This document shows positions 16,606 through 25,483 of a stretch of 47,280 nt of DNA, piece by piece. The stretch is from Robinsoniella sp. (GTDB lineage: Bacteria > Bacillota > Clostridia > Lachnospirales > Lachnospiraceae), in assembly GCA_023664735.1 (NCBI GenBank), contig JAMPFB010000001.1:31917-79196 (forward strand), read 5' to 3'. The translations under genes were made by a program, and so were the position numbers. Every line of letters starts with the position of its first letter. Within the stretch, counting starts at the first letter, position 1. The notes under the pieces were generated by a model. That model saw only the letters and a list, made by a program, of their open reading frames with translations, made no database searches and was not told where the DNA came from.

Positions 16606-18762
16606 ATGGAACAGAGGAAGGAAGAAGGGACAGGAATACATAAGAGGAAGCTGGCAGTGGGTATGGATTTATCCGAGGCTTATCTTCAGATTAGCTATTT
16701 GTATTTAGATGAGGAAAAACCGGTCACCTTAAGGCAGGGGGCAGCAGAGGAATACAACATTCCCATGTGTCTTGCAAAACGACAGGAGATGAACCAGTGG
16801 GCTTTTGGCGTGGAAGCTTTGAAATATGCCCAGTTGGGAAAAGGCATCCTGATAGAAAATTTATACAGCCTTGCAAGGGATGGGAAAACAGTAACCGTGG
16901 AAGGTGAAGAGGTTTCAGGTGAGGAACTGTTTCTGTTATATATGAAAAAGTGTTATTCCCTTCTTCAGTTTATGATTAGCGGAAGCGAACCAGTGTCTCT
17001 TATGATTACAGTAGAAAGCTTAAAGGGTGGTGTGGTTGAGCTTTTAAGCAGAGTAAGAAAGAAGCTGCCTTTAGAGGAGGACAGGATTTTTTTCGGAGAC
17101 AGACAGGAGTGCCTGTATTATTATGTATTGAATCAGCCGGAGGAATTGTGGCATTATCAGGTAGGCGTATTTGATTTTACGGCAGACACATTAAAGTCCT
17201 ATACCTTTTCCAGAAATATTCATACAACGCCCATGGTAGCCTTGGTGGACAGGGAAGATTATGCATCTGTGAAAAGCTGTAAGGAATTTAAGGATGAAGA
17301 AGAAAAGAAAGAATATTTAAAGAAGCTTGATGAGCAGTTCCTTCAGCTTTTGACAGGATACGTGGATGGAAAGCTTTTGTCCAGCGTGTATTTTATTGGA
17401 GAGGGCTTTCAGGATGCATGGTACGAAAACTCCCTGCGTTTTTTGTGCAAGAGCCGAAGGGTCTTTGAAGGAAACAATTTATATAGCAAAGGAGCTTGTT
17501 TTGGGGCAAGGGAGCGGGTATGTAAGAGCAGCAATGGCAGCGCCCATATTTATTTAGGGGAAGAAAAGCTGAAAGTAAATTTGGGCATTATAGTAAAATC
17601 AAAAGGGAAGACAGTATATTATCCCCTGCTGGATGGAGGAAAGAACTGGTATGAATCAGAAAAAACCGTTGAATTTCTTATAAAGGGAGGGGCTTATCTC
17701 GCATTCCTTGCCACTTCTTTAGAGGGGGGAACAAAAAAGGAAATCCCCATGTATCTGGAAGGCTTTGAAAAAATAAGCCAAAGGGGAAGCCGGATTATTT
17801 TGAAGCTTTGCATGAAAAGCAAAACTGTGCTCCATGCCTCAGTGCGGGATGAGGGCTTTGGAGATTTCTATCCTACCTTTGGCATGAGCTTTGAAAAGGA
17901 AATTTCTATAGAGGATGGGAAAGAGCCTGTTATGGAATGTAACCTCTCTTTGTGCATGGGCACATATGGAACCATGCCCTTTAGAATGCATAAAACCAAA
18001 AAAGGGATTTACTCTATGGAAGAGCTTTGTTACTATTTATGTGAAAACGTATATCTTTTGGACAGGGATCTTATGACGGAGGAGCTGATAGACTGGATTC
18101 AGGAGCAGTGTTCCATGGAGGCTCTTGCCAAAAAGCTTAGGGAGCTGTTGCACTTTGGCGGTTCTCTGTCCGCTTTTGTTTCGGTGATTTTAGAGGATTG
18201 CTATTATAAAAGCCCGGAGGAAATTAAAAAAATCAGCACAATCCTAAAGGAGAACGAAAATTTATCCGTTTACGAAAGAAAGAAAAACAGGGCGGATTAT
18301 TTGTTGAAGGAAAAGAAATATGTGCTGGCGATAAAGGAATACGGAAGGCTGCTTTTGGAAATCGGCGGCAGGGATAAGCTGTTTGAGAGCCGTATCCTGC
18401 ATAATATGGCATGTGCTTATGGAAAGCTGTTTCTTTTTGAAATGGCAGCAAAGTGCTTTCAGGAAGCATATGACCGTACCGGCGAGAAGGATGAACTGGC
18501 AGGGGTTTTGTTTTGCAAAAGAATGGAAATGGGAAAACAAGAGTATGTAGCATTTACTTCTTCGGAGGAAAACTATTATGAAGCCGCTCTTTTGCTGGAG
18601 CAGAAAATGGAGCCGCTAGAGAAAGCATGGATGGAATCGGATGAAAAAAAGCGGCTGGATGAAATAAAAAGCTGTAGGGAAAAGGCAGGCGCTTACTATC
18701 AGGCAATGGCAGAACTGTTAGAACAATGGAAGGAAGAATATTTAGATAAGGTGTTAGCATAA
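16606..18762 (+). CDS. Degenerate Hsp70/actin-fold protein with helical repeat tail, DUF5716-like
   Basis: The 718-residue protein begins with VGMDLSEAYLQISYL (about residues 18-32), at the position of the Hsp70 phosphate-1 loop (VGIDLGTT-like). Next come MITVESLKGGVVELLSRV, as in the Hsp70 ITVPA segment, then QVGVFDFTADTLKSYTF near 185 (phosphate-2 position, usually FDLGGGT) and SVYFIGEGF near 262 (adenosine-loop position, usually LVGGST). The key Gly/Thr residues are largely missing, so ATP hydrolysis is doubtful. About 310-470 is beta-rich, like a substrate-binding region, and about 540-718 looks like TPR helices (LLKEKKYVLAIKEYGRLL). I recall the Clostridia family DUF5716 beside DUF5717; not verified. 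ATG at 16606 follows AGGTGAG; GTG at 16597 is less likely. Confidence 0.7.
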   Translation: MEQRKEEGTGIHKRKLAVGMDLSEAYLQISYLYLDEEKPVTLRQGAAEEYNIPMCLAKRQEMNQWAFGVEALKYAQLGKGILIENLYSLARDGKTVTVEGEEVSGEELFLLYMKKCYSLLQFMISGSEPVSLMITVESLKGGVVELLSRVRKKLPLEEDRIFFGDRQECLYYYVLNQPEELWHYQVGVFDFTADTLKSYTFSRNIHTTPMVALVDREDYASVKSCKEFKDEEEKKEYLKKLDEQFLQLLTGYVDGKLLSSVYFIGEGFQDAWYENSLRFLCKSRRVFEGNNLYSKGACFGARERVCKSSNGSAHIYLGEEKLKVNLGIIVKSKGKTVYYPLLDGGKNWYESEKTVEFLIKGGAYLAFLATSLEGGTKKEIPMYLEGFEKISQRGSRIILKLCMKSKTVLHASVRDEGFGDFYPTFGMSFEKEISIEDGKEPVMECNLSLCMGTYGTMPFRMHKTKKGIYSMEELCYYLCENVYLLDRDLMTEELIDWIQEQCSMEALAKKLRELLHFGGSLSAFVSVILEDCYYKSPEEIKKISTILKENENLSVYERKKNRADYLLKEKKYVLAIKEYGRLLLEIGGRDKLFESRILHNMACAYGKLFLFEMAAKCFQEAYDRTGEKDELAGVLFCKRMEMGKQEYVAFTSSEENYYEAALLLEQKMEPLEKAWMESDEKKRLDEIKSCREKAGAYYQAMAELLEQWKEEYLDKVLA

Positions 18763-18766
18763 GGAC

Positions 18767-19963
18767 ATGAAAATTTTTGATAAGCTCTTTAGAAGAAAAA
18801 AGAATCAGGAAACCGAGATTTTTGAAGAAGGCATGGAGGAATCCGGAGAACAGGAAATCAGTCTGGACAGAGAGGATATTGATGTTTTTGATGAAGCACA
18901 GCGGAGGCAGTTCGTGGAAAGCTGTCTGGAGCAGATGGCAGAGGCTTCTGATGAAATAGAATCCTTAAATGGAGAGTATGGGCTGGTAAACTCCTATTTA
19001 AAGGATATGGAGGAAGTGGAGCAGATCAAAGGAGAGGACAAAAAGGAGCTGGAGGAACATGCCAGCGGAATTGTAATGCTTTCTTTTGACTCCAAGCAGT
19101 ATCAGGGAAAAAAGCGTTCCATGAGCGATAAGGATTACAGCAAGATGGAGCGGTTAGAGTCTGTGGCAGATGAGGGTATGGCAAAAATCAAAGAGGCAGA
19201 AAAGTATCAGGAAGCCATCCATCAGGACCTGCACCGTCTGGAGGGAGAAAAGCATGCCTGTCTGTACAGAAAGCACGAGGCAGGCGTGGGGATTGCCAAT
19301 ATCAGAGGAATGTCGGTGATTTGTGTATGTGCTGTATTTGCCTGCATGACGCTTCTGGCATTTTTGCAGTTTGCCCTTAAGATGGAAGCAAAAATTGGAT
19401 ATATTCTCACAGCTGGCATAGCAGCGCTGGCATTGACGGTGCTGTACCTGAAGTACATGGAAAATGTGGAGGAGATGAAAAGAGCATCCGGCAGCCTGAA
19501 TAAAGTAATACTGCTGCAGAATAAGGTGAAGATACGATATATCAATAACACGAACCTGTTGGAATATTTGTATGCCAAGTACGAGATTTCTTCCGGCAGG
19601 GAGCTTGAAAACCTGCGAAGGCTTTATAAGGAGGAAAAGGAAGAGCGGCAGAGAATACGGCAGGTGGAGGAGGATTTGGAATATCATCAAAAGCAGCTAA
19701 TACGCATATTAAAAAGATATCACCTGTTTGATCCGCTAATCTGGCTCCATCAGGCGGAGGCATTGTTGGACAAAAAGGAAATGGTAGAGGTCAGACATAA
19801 TTTGATTGTCAGAAGGCAGAACCTTAGAAAGCAGATGGAATATAACACAGAGCTTGCCAACCATGCTAGCAGCGAGTTAAAGGAGCTCGTAAGGGAACAC
19901 CCTGCATTTGCAGATGAGATTTTAGGAAAAGTGTCAGAATATGAGAAAAAAGCAAAAAAGTAA
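18767..19963 (+). CDS. Coiled-coil membrane protein, third gene of the Hsp70-like operon
   Basis: This 398-residue protein is not recognised. Residues 1-175 are charged and mostly helical, with long coiled-coil stretches rich in Glu and Lys. Two adjacent hydrophobic segments follow, about 181-204 (SVICVCAVFACMTLLAFLQF) and 209-228 (IGYILTAGIAALALTVLYL), with almost no loop between them. Residues 235-398 are again coiled coil. Both ends are therefore on the same, presumably cytoplasmic, side of the membrane. It starts 4 bp after the Hsp70-like gene and shares its transcript. It could anchor the two upstream proteins to the membrane; this is inference from order and topology. Confidence 0.7.
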   Translation: MKIFDKLFRRKKNQETEIFEEGMEESGEQEISLDREDIDVFDEAQRRQFVESCLEQMAEASDEIESLNGEYGLVNSYLKDMEEVEQIKGEDKKELEEHASGIVMLSFDSKQYQGKKRSMSDKDYSKMERLESVADEGMAKIKEAEKYQEAIHQDLHRLEGEKHACLYRKHEAGVGIANIRGMSVICVCAVFACMTLLAFLQFALKMEAKIGYILTAGIAALALTVLYLKYMENVEEMKRASGSLNKVILLQNKVKIRYINNTNLLEYLYAKYEISSGRELENLRRLYKEEKEERQRIRQVEEDLEYHQKQLIRILKRYHLFDPLIWLHQAEALLDKKEMVEVRHNLIVRRQNLRKQMEYNTELANHASSELKELVREHPAFADEILGKVSEYEKKAKK

Positions 19964-19964
19964 A

Positions 19965-19993
19965 TTGACAGAAGAGTTGTTCTAATGATACTA
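19965..19993 (+). promoter_or_regulatory. Candidate promoter of the amino-acid ABC operon
   Basis: Perfect TTGACA at 19965-19970 starts one base after the preceding stop codon. A weak -10 follows at 16-17 bp (GATACT at 19987-19992). No structured repeat is attached. Confidence 0.5.
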
Positions 19994-20085
19994 TTGCAAC
20001 GTAATAGAAAACCCTTGAAGATTAGGCGAGCGCTTTCATGTGCTAACGCATAATCCGGGAAAAGCGGTTATCGGGAGGAGAAGAT

Positions 20086-20874
20086 ATGAAAAAAGTATTA
20101 GCGGCTGCAGCTATGGCAGTATTGTCCATAAGTGTGCTCACAGGATGCCAGAAAACCGAAAAAGCAACCTTTACTGTAGGCTTTGATGCGGAGTTTCCAC
20201 CATATGGATATATGGATGAAAGCGGAGAATATGTAGGCTTCGATTTGTCTCTGGCAGAAGAGGTATGTAACAGAAGAGGCTGGGAACTGGTAAAACAGCC
20301 CATTGACTGGGATGCAAAGGATATGGAGCTATCATCCGGCACCATAGACTGTATTTGGAATGGATTTACCATGAATGGGCGGGAGGATAAGTATACGTTT
20401 ACTGTTCCTTATGTGGATAACAGTCAAGTGTTCGTGGTTGCTGCGGACAGCGGCATTACAACCTTTGAAGATTTAGCGGGAAAGGCAGTGGCGGTTCAGG
20501 CAGATTCTTCTGCGCTGGCAGCATTAACGGATGAAGAGGATAATGAAGAAAATCTGGCGCTGACAGCTACCTTTGGTTCCCTGACACAATTTGCCGATTA
20601 TAATACGGCATTTATGGATTTGGAAGCAGGCGCAGTGGATGCAGTGGCAATGGATGTAGGAGTAGCGGATTATCAGCTTTCCAGCAGAGAAGGAAAATTT
20701 GTGAAATTAGATAAGCTGCTTGCTACGGAACAGTATGCGGTAGGCTTCCTGCTTGGAAATGATGAATTGAAAAATCAGGTAGAAGAAACATTGCTGGAAA
20801 TGGCAGAAGATGGCACCTTTACAAAAATAGCAGAGGAATGGGGACTTTCTGACAGTGTTTGTTTAGGAAAATAG
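20086..20874 (+). CDS. Amino-acid ABC transporter substrate-binding lipoprotein
   Basis: The 262-residue protein has a lipoprotein signal: Lys-rich start, hydrophobic core AAAAMAVLSISV and lipobox LTGC with Cys near residue 21. The mature part is a family-3 solute-binding domain: FTVGFDAEFPPYGYMDESGEYVGFD, WDAKDMELSSGTIDCIWNGFTMNGRED, then DLAGKAVAVQADSSA. The Arg in GRED and the Asp in DVGVADYQ are at ligand-contact positions of polar amino-acid binders. It would capture an amino acid outside the membrane for the permease and ATPase that follow. GGGAGGAG precedes the start. The specific ligand (cystine, glutamine, arginine or other) cannot be read from sequence. Confidence 0.92.
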   Translation: MKKVLAAAAMAVLSISVLTGCQKTEKATFTVGFDAEFPPYGYMDESGEYVGFDLSLAEEVCNRRGWELVKQPIDWDAKDMELSSGTIDCIWNGFTMNGREDKYTFTVPYVDNSQVFVVAADSGITTFEDLAGKAVAVQADSSALAALTDEEDNEENLALTATFGSLTQFADYNTAFMDLEAGAVDAVAMDVGVADYQLSSREGKFVKLDKLLATEQYAVGFLLGNDELKNQVEETLLEMAEDGTFTKIAEEWGLSDSVCLGK

Positions 20875-20882
20875 AAATGGGT

Positions 20883-20907
20883 GGGACTGTTTGACAACAG
20901 TCCCTTT
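20883..20907 (+). terminator. Intercistronic hairpin in the amino-acid ABC operon
   Basis: GGGACTGTT (20883-20891) pairs with AACAGTCCC (20896-20904) around a 4-nt loop, followed by only TTT. It lies between the binding-protein and permease genes. Partial termination or mRNA protection would give excess binding protein over permease, a common arrangement. Confidence 0.7.
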
Positions 20908-20924
20908 CCAGTTTGGAGGATATT

Positions 20925-21575
20925 ATGGACGTTGCAACGATGCTTTCCCAATTGGGAAAAGGTATGCTTACCACCGGAGAAATTTTTATATTGACCCTGC
21001 TTTTTTCCCTGCCGTTAGGACTGGCGCTGTCCTTTGGAAGAATGGCAAAGAACGGCATATTAAGAACTGTTACAAAGCTGTACATATCCGTTATGAGGGG
21101 AACTCCCTTAATGCTCCAGCTGCTTGTGGTCTATTTTGCTCCTTTTTATTTATTTGGAATGAAGATTTCTTCGTCCTATCGCATCGTTGCGGTTATTATT
21201 GGATTCGTGCTAAATTACGCCGCTTACTTTGCAGAAATATACAGGGCGGGAATTGAATCCATTCCGGTAGGACAGTATGAAGCGGCAAAGATACTAGGAT
21301 ATTCCAAAGGAAAGACTTTTTTCCGGATTATTCTGCCACAGGTAATTAAACGAATCCTGCCTCCGGTTACTAATGAAGTGATTACTCTGGTAAAGGATAC
21401 GTCTCTAGCATTTGTGCTGGCAGTAACGGAAATGTTTACGATAGCCAAGCAGATAGCGGCAGCAGAAAAGAGTATGCTTGCTTTTGTGGCAGCGGGAATT
21501 TTTTATTATGTATTTAATCTGCTGGTAGCTTTTATAATGGAAAAAATAGAAAAGAAGCTTTCTTATTACAGATAG
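20925..21575 (+). CDS. Amino-acid ABC transporter permease, HisM/GlnP type
   Basis: The 216-residue permease has about five membrane spans. It carries the N-terminal GEIFILTLLFSLPLGLALSFGRM, the VMRGTPLMLQLLVVYF segment and the EAA coupling motif EAAKILGYSKGKTFFRIILPQ. ATG at 20925 is chosen because GGAGG sits 5 bp upstream; a TTG at 20913 overlaps that site. It forms the membrane channel between the binding lipoprotein and the ATPase starting 12 bp downstream, and would work as a homodimer because only one permease gene is present. Confidence 0.92.
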   Translation: MDVATMLSQLGKGMLTTGEIFILTLLFSLPLGLALSFGRMAKNGILRTVTKLYISVMRGTPLMLQLLVVYFAPFYLFGMKISSSYRIVAVIIGFVLNYAAYFAEIYRAGIESIPVGQYEAAKILGYSKGKTFFRIILPQVIKRILPPVTNEVITLVKDTSLAFVLAVTEMFTIAKQIAAAEKSMLAFVAAGIFYYVFNLLVAFIMEKIEKKLSYYR

Positions 21576-21587
21576 AGGAGGAATTAG

Positions 21588-22337
21588 ATGAATTTATTGG
21601 AAATCAACCATATGCAAAAGTCTTTTGGCGCATTGGAAGTGCTAAAGGACATTTCCCTGTCAGTAAAGGAAGGTGAGGTAGTATCAATTATCGGGCCAAG
21701 TGGCTCCGGCAAGTCCACCTTATTGCGCTGTGCCACTCTTTTGGAGCAGATGGATAAAGGGGATTTGATTTATTTAGAACATTATGCGGCAAAAGAGACA
21801 GAGGGCAGAAGTATTTATGCAAAAAAAGGAGAGCTTAGGCAGATACAGAAATACTTTGGACTGGTGTTCCAGAACTTTAATTTGTTTCCCCATTTTACCG
21901 TAATGAAAAATGTAACGGACGCCCTGATTACAGTGGATAAGGTATCTAAGGAGGAAGCCATTGCCAGAGGGGAAAAGCTGCTTTCCCAGCTAGGACTTTC
22001 GGAAAAGGCAAATGCATATCCCTTTCAGCTTTCCGGAGGGCAGCAGCAGAGAGTATCCATAGCAAGAGCATTAGCGCTTCAGCCAAAGCTTTTGTTTTTT
22101 GACGAGCCTACCAGCGCCCTAGACCCGGAGCTTACCGGAGAGGTGCTAAAGGTTATCAAAGAGCTGGCAAAGGAAAAAATGACTATGATTATCGTAACGC
22201 ATGAAATGCAGTTTGCCAGAGAGCTTTCTGACCGTATTATTTTTATGGAGGATGGAATCATTCAGGAACAGGGAACACCTGAAGAAATTTTTGCTTCTAA
22301 AAATGAAAGGGTTCAAAATTTTATTGGGAAGTTTTAA
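21588..22337 (+). CDS. Amino-acid ABC transporter ATP-binding protein, GlnQ/HisP type
   Basis: The 249-residue ATPase has Walker A GPSGSGKST near residue 39, Q-loop VFQNFNLFPHFTVMKNV, signature LSGGQQQRVSIARALAL, Walker B LLFFDEPTSALDPE and switch TH in IIVTHEMQFA. A short insert after LLEQMDKGDL (LEHYAAKETEGRSIYAKKG) lies where family members vary. It energises the importer encoded just upstream. The start has GAGGAGG. Repeat copy D begins almost immediately after the stop codon and no separate terminator was seen. Confidence 0.93.
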   Translation: MNLLEINHMQKSFGALEVLKDISLSVKEGEVVSIIGPSGSGKSTLLRCATLLEQMDKGDLIYLEHYAAKETEGRSIYAKKGELRQIQKYFGLVFQNFNLFPHFTVMKNVTDALITVDKVSKEEAIARGEKLLSQLGLSEKANAYPFQLSGGQQQRVSIARALALQPKLLFFDEPTSALDPELTGEVLKVIKELAKEKMTMIIVTHEMQFARELSDRIIFMEDGIIQEQGTPEEIFASKNERVQNFIGKF

Positions 22338-22338
22338 A

Positions 22339-23047
22339 TAACAGGGAGGTCCTTAAAGTTGGATAAACGGATGGGGAAGATGGTGGAACATAGGGGGTTT
22401 TGGAAGGCGGACGTGGGAGACGGCAGAGCATAGGATAGTCTTCCGGACACGCTCTCGCTCTGCAAAGACGCAGCGGTACTAATGCACCAAAGTACGGTGC
22501 ATAAGTGCCGGCGACTTTGCCAAGGTCCGGAAGACTATCCTATGCTCTGCCGTCTCCCACTGTGTATCGAAAAGCTCTATGTAGAGAAACTTATATATTA
22601 AGTCTCATGTATGTATATTTACATACATTTATATTTATATACATGAGAAAGCCCTATATATAAGTCCTAGTCCTATACATGCTTATGTATAAAAGCAAAA
22701 TCAATCTATTTCGAGATAATGTTAGAGACAATCTAAAAACAAACAAACTTTTTTAGTACAACTTGAGACAAAACAGCAACAGCGGGATGAAAGTGGATGG
22801 GCTTCCTTGGTTTTGATGGCGCTTTTCCTTAACAGCCTTTTCGGTACCTAGGGGAAAATTGCCATGGACGGCAATTTTAGTCATATCGCGCCATGGAGGG
22901 CGCTATATGACGACCCGTTCGGTATCCAAGACCTTTCCCAAGGCTGTTTAGGAAAAGCGCCATCAAAACCACAGAAGCCCATCCACTTTCATCCCGCTGT
23001 TGCGTCCGCTTAGCCACTACCTCATCAAAAACAGACTGAACTGTTAT
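22339..23047. repeat. Composite structured repeat copy D
   Basis: Order from left: a poorly conserved left end (ATAACAG, then GGATAAACGGATG), hairpin II (22413-22560), linker (22561-22775), hairpin I (22776-23003), flank and terminus GACTGAACTGTTAT ending at 23047. It is the most complete copy in the orientation II-linker-I. Hairpin II is the reverse complement of that in copy C and 148 bp in both. Hairpin I is 228 bp with its outer arms perfectly matched in the variable block. The full gap between the ABC operon and purC is explained by this repeat plus a promoter. Confidence 0.9.
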
Positions 23048-23076
23048 AAACCGCTACCTGAAAATAGATTTCCATG

Positions 23077-23105
23077 TTGAATAATAAGAATGAATTGATT
23101 ATAAT
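23077..23105 (+). promoter_or_regulatory. Promoter of the purC-purF genes
   Basis: TTGAAT at 23077-23082 and a perfect TATAAT at 23100-23105 are 17 bp apart. The -35 begins 30 bp after the end of repeat copy D. The leader to purC is about 37 nt, so no purine riboswitch fits. Confidence 0.8.
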
Positions 23106-23147
23106 ATTTTCGTATGGAAAGCAGTATTAGAAAAAAGAAAGGATGGT

Positions 23148-23858
23148 ATGGAAATGGAAAAGAAAGAATTACTTTATGAAGGAAAAGCAAAGAAAGTGTA
23201 TACAACGGAAGATCCGGATGTGTTAATTGTGGATTACAAGGATGATGCTACCGCATTTAATGGGGAAAAGAAGGGGACTATTGTTGGAAAAGGGGTAATC
23301 AATAACCGTATGACTAACCATGTATTCAAGCTTCTGGAAAAGGAAGGGGTTCCGACTCACTTCATTGAAGAGTTAAGCGACAGGGAAACTGCCGTAAAGA
23401 AAGTGGAAATTGTACCTCTTGAGGTGATTATCCGGAATGTGGCAGCAGGAAGCTTTTCTAAAAGGCTGGGCGTGGAGGAAGGAACTCCGTTTGCAGAGCC
23501 TACCGTGGAATTTAGCTATAAAAATGATGAGTTGGGCGATCCGCTGATTAACGATTATTTTGCAAGAGCATTAAATCTTGCTACATGGGAAGAAATTGAA
23601 ACCATCAAGAAATATGCATTTAAAGTAAATGAAGTGTTAAAAGCTTATTTCTTACAGGCAGATATTAAGCTGATCGACTTTAAGATTGAATTTGGACGTT
23701 ATCATGGACAGATTATTTTGGCAGATGAGACAAGTCCGGATACCTGCAGGCTGTGGGATGTAAATACCAATGAAAAATTAGATAAAGACCGTTTCCGTAG
23801 GGATTTAGGAAATGTAGAAGAAGCATATAACGAAGTGTTTAAAAGATTGGGATTATAA
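23148..23858 (+). CDS. purC: SAICAR synthetase (phosphoribosylaminoimidazole-succinocarboxamide synthase)
   Basis: The 236-residue enzyme joins aspartate to CAIR with ATP, a late step of IMP synthesis. Family motifs are [13 protein letters not shown] at the N terminus, [50 protein letters not shown] and [14 protein letters not shown]. Length is that of the short bacterial form. A GAAAGG site precedes the start; a second ATG at 23154 is also possible. purF begins 3 bp after its stop, so the two are cotranscribed and probably translationally coupled. Confidence 0.95.
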   Translation: MEMEKKELLYEGKAKKVYTTEDPDVLIVDYKDDATAFNGEKKGTIVGKGVINNRMTNHVFKLLEKEGVPTHFIEELSDRETAVKKVEIVPLEVIIRNVAAGSFSKRLGVEEGTPFAEPTVEFSYKNDELGDPLINDYFARALNLATWEEIETIKKYAFKVNEVLKAYFLQADIKLIDFKIEFGRYHGQIILADETSPDTCRLWDVNTNEKLDKDRFRRDLGNVEEAYNEVFKRLGL

Positions 23859-23861
23859 TTC

Positions 23862-25304
23862 ATGACAATACATACATTAGAAGAAGAGAATGATCATTTA
23901 AGAGAAGAATGTGGCGTTTTCGGCATGTATGATTTTGACGGAAATGATGTTGCCACCAGCATTTATTATGGGCTGTTTGCTCTTCAGCACAGAGGACAGG
24001 AAAGCTGCGGCATTGCCGTAAGTGAAACGAATGGACCTAAAAGAAAGGTGTCTAGCACAAGGGATATGGGCCTTTTAAGCGAGGCATTTACGCCGGAAAT
24101 CCTTGGTGGCTTAAAGGGAGATATTGGAGTAGGGCATGTGCGTTATTCCACGGCTGGAAGCAGTACAAGGGAAAATGCCCAGCCACTTGTTTTAAACTAT
24201 GTAAAAGGAACTCTTGGGCTTGCCCATAATGGAAATTTAATCAATGCAGGAGAGCTTCGCCGGGAGTTAGAATATACCGGAGCCATTTTCCAGACCACCA
24301 TTGATTCGGAAGTGATTGCCTATCATATTGCAAGGGAACGGTTAAACTGCGGTACGGTAGAAGCAGCAGTGGGACGTGCCATGAAAAAGCTTAAGGGCGC
24401 TTATTCCCTGATTGTCATGTCCCCCAGAAAGCTGATTGGGGCAAGAGACCCATTTGGGTTTCGGCCTCTCTGCATCGGAAAGCGGGATAATGCTTATGTG
24501 CTGGCTTCTGAAACCTGTGCCCTTGATACGATAGGCGCGGAATATATCCGGGATGTGGAGCCGGGAGAAATCGTAACCATCAGCCCGGAAAATGGTATTG
24601 AATCGGATAAGTCTTTGTGTATTCCAAAGGAAAAACATGCAAGATGCGTGTTTGAGTATATTTATTTTGCAAGACCGGACAGTTATATTGATGGAGTAAG
24701 CGTATACAATTCCCGTATTTTAGCCGGAAAGTTTCTGGCAATGGATTCACCTGTGGAAGCGGATATTGTAGTGGGAGTGCCGGAATCGGGAAACTGTGCG
24801 GCAATGGGCTATGCCCTCCAGTCAGGCATCCCTTATGGAACCGCTTTTGTAAAAAATGCTTATGTAGGACGTACTTTTATTAAGCCAAAGCAGAAGAGCC
24901 GGGAAAGCAGCGTGCGGATTAAGCTAAATGCCCTCAGGGAAGTGGTGGAAGGAAAGCGGGTAGTCATGATTGATGATTCCATTGTGAGAGGAACCACCTC
25001 AGACCGGATTGTGAGAATGCTTCGGGAAGCAGGAGCAAAGGAAGTGCATATGAGAGTGTCCTCCCCGCCGTTTTTGTGGCCCTGCTATTTTGGTACGGAT
25101 GTGCCGGCAAGAGAGCAGTTAATTGCCTATAACCGTTCCGTAGAAGAAATCAGACAGATTATCGGAGCGGACAGCCTTGGGTATTTAAAGCTGGAACGGC
25201 TTATAGAGCTTACAGGAGGGCTTGGAATCTGTACCGGCTGTTTTACGGGGCAATATCCTATGGAGCCTCCTAAGGAAGATATCCGGGGAGATTTTGAGGA
25301 ATAA
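23862..25304 (+). CDS. purF: Amidophosphoribosyltransferase (glutamine PRPP amidotransferase)
   Basis: The 480-residue enzyme catalyses the committed step of purine synthesis, PRPP plus glutamine to phosphoribosylamine. An acidic 16-residue propeptide precedes Cys17 (REECGVFGMYDFDG), which must be exposed by cleavage as the glutaminase nucleophile. LQHRGQESCGIAV and VRYSTAGSS follow in the Ntn domain. The PRPP loop is VVMIDDSIVRGTTS. Likely [4Fe-4S] cysteines are in HARCVFEYIYF, FLWPCYFGTD and GICTGC, as in the B. subtilis oxygen-sensitive type. It starts 3 bp after purC with a weak ribosome site, implying coupling. purB is 179 bp downstream. Confidence 0.95.
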   Translation: MTIHTLEEENDHLREECGVFGMYDFDGNDVATSIYYGLFALQHRGQESCGIAVSETNGPKRKVSSTRDMGLLSEAFTPEILGGLKGDIGVGHVRYSTAGSSTRENAQPLVLNYVKGTLGLAHNGNLINAGELRRELEYTGAIFQTTIDSEVIAYHIARERLNCGTVEAAVGRAMKKLKGAYSLIVMSPRKLIGARDPFGFRPLCIGKRDNAYVLASETCALDTIGAEYIRDVEPGEIVTISPENGIESDKSLCIPKEKHARCVFEYIYFARPDSYIDGVSVYNSRILAGKFLAMDSPVEADIVVGVPESGNCAAMGYALQSGIPYGTAFVKNAYVGRTFIKPKQKSRESSVRIKLNALREVVEGKRVVMIDDSIVRGTTSDRIVRMLREAGAKEVHMRVSSPPFLWPCYFGTDVPAREQLIAYNRSVEEIRQIIGADSLGYLKLERLIELTGGLGICTGCFTGQYPMEPPKEDIRGDFEE

Positions 25305-25483
25305 GGCAGGAAAAATTTTAGATGCAGAAAAAATGCGGATAGCCCCGGTATAAAATGGGGAAAGGCAGCCATACCTTTGATAAAAAATGGCTAAGCAGCA
25401 AGCCGGGTTCTGGTACTAAGTGGGGAAAGCAAGCCGGGTTTGGGATGCAAGAGTGAGGAAAAGTGAGAAAAAGGAGACACACA

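Noticed and set aside
22339-23047. Repeats considered as a CRISPR array
   Set aside because: Copies are dispersed singly, hundreds of bp long and palindromic; no short regularly spaced repeats or cas genes are present.
23048-23147. Purine riboswitch ahead of purC
   Set aside because: The leader after the mapped -10 is about 37 nt, too short, and lacks the aptamer core.
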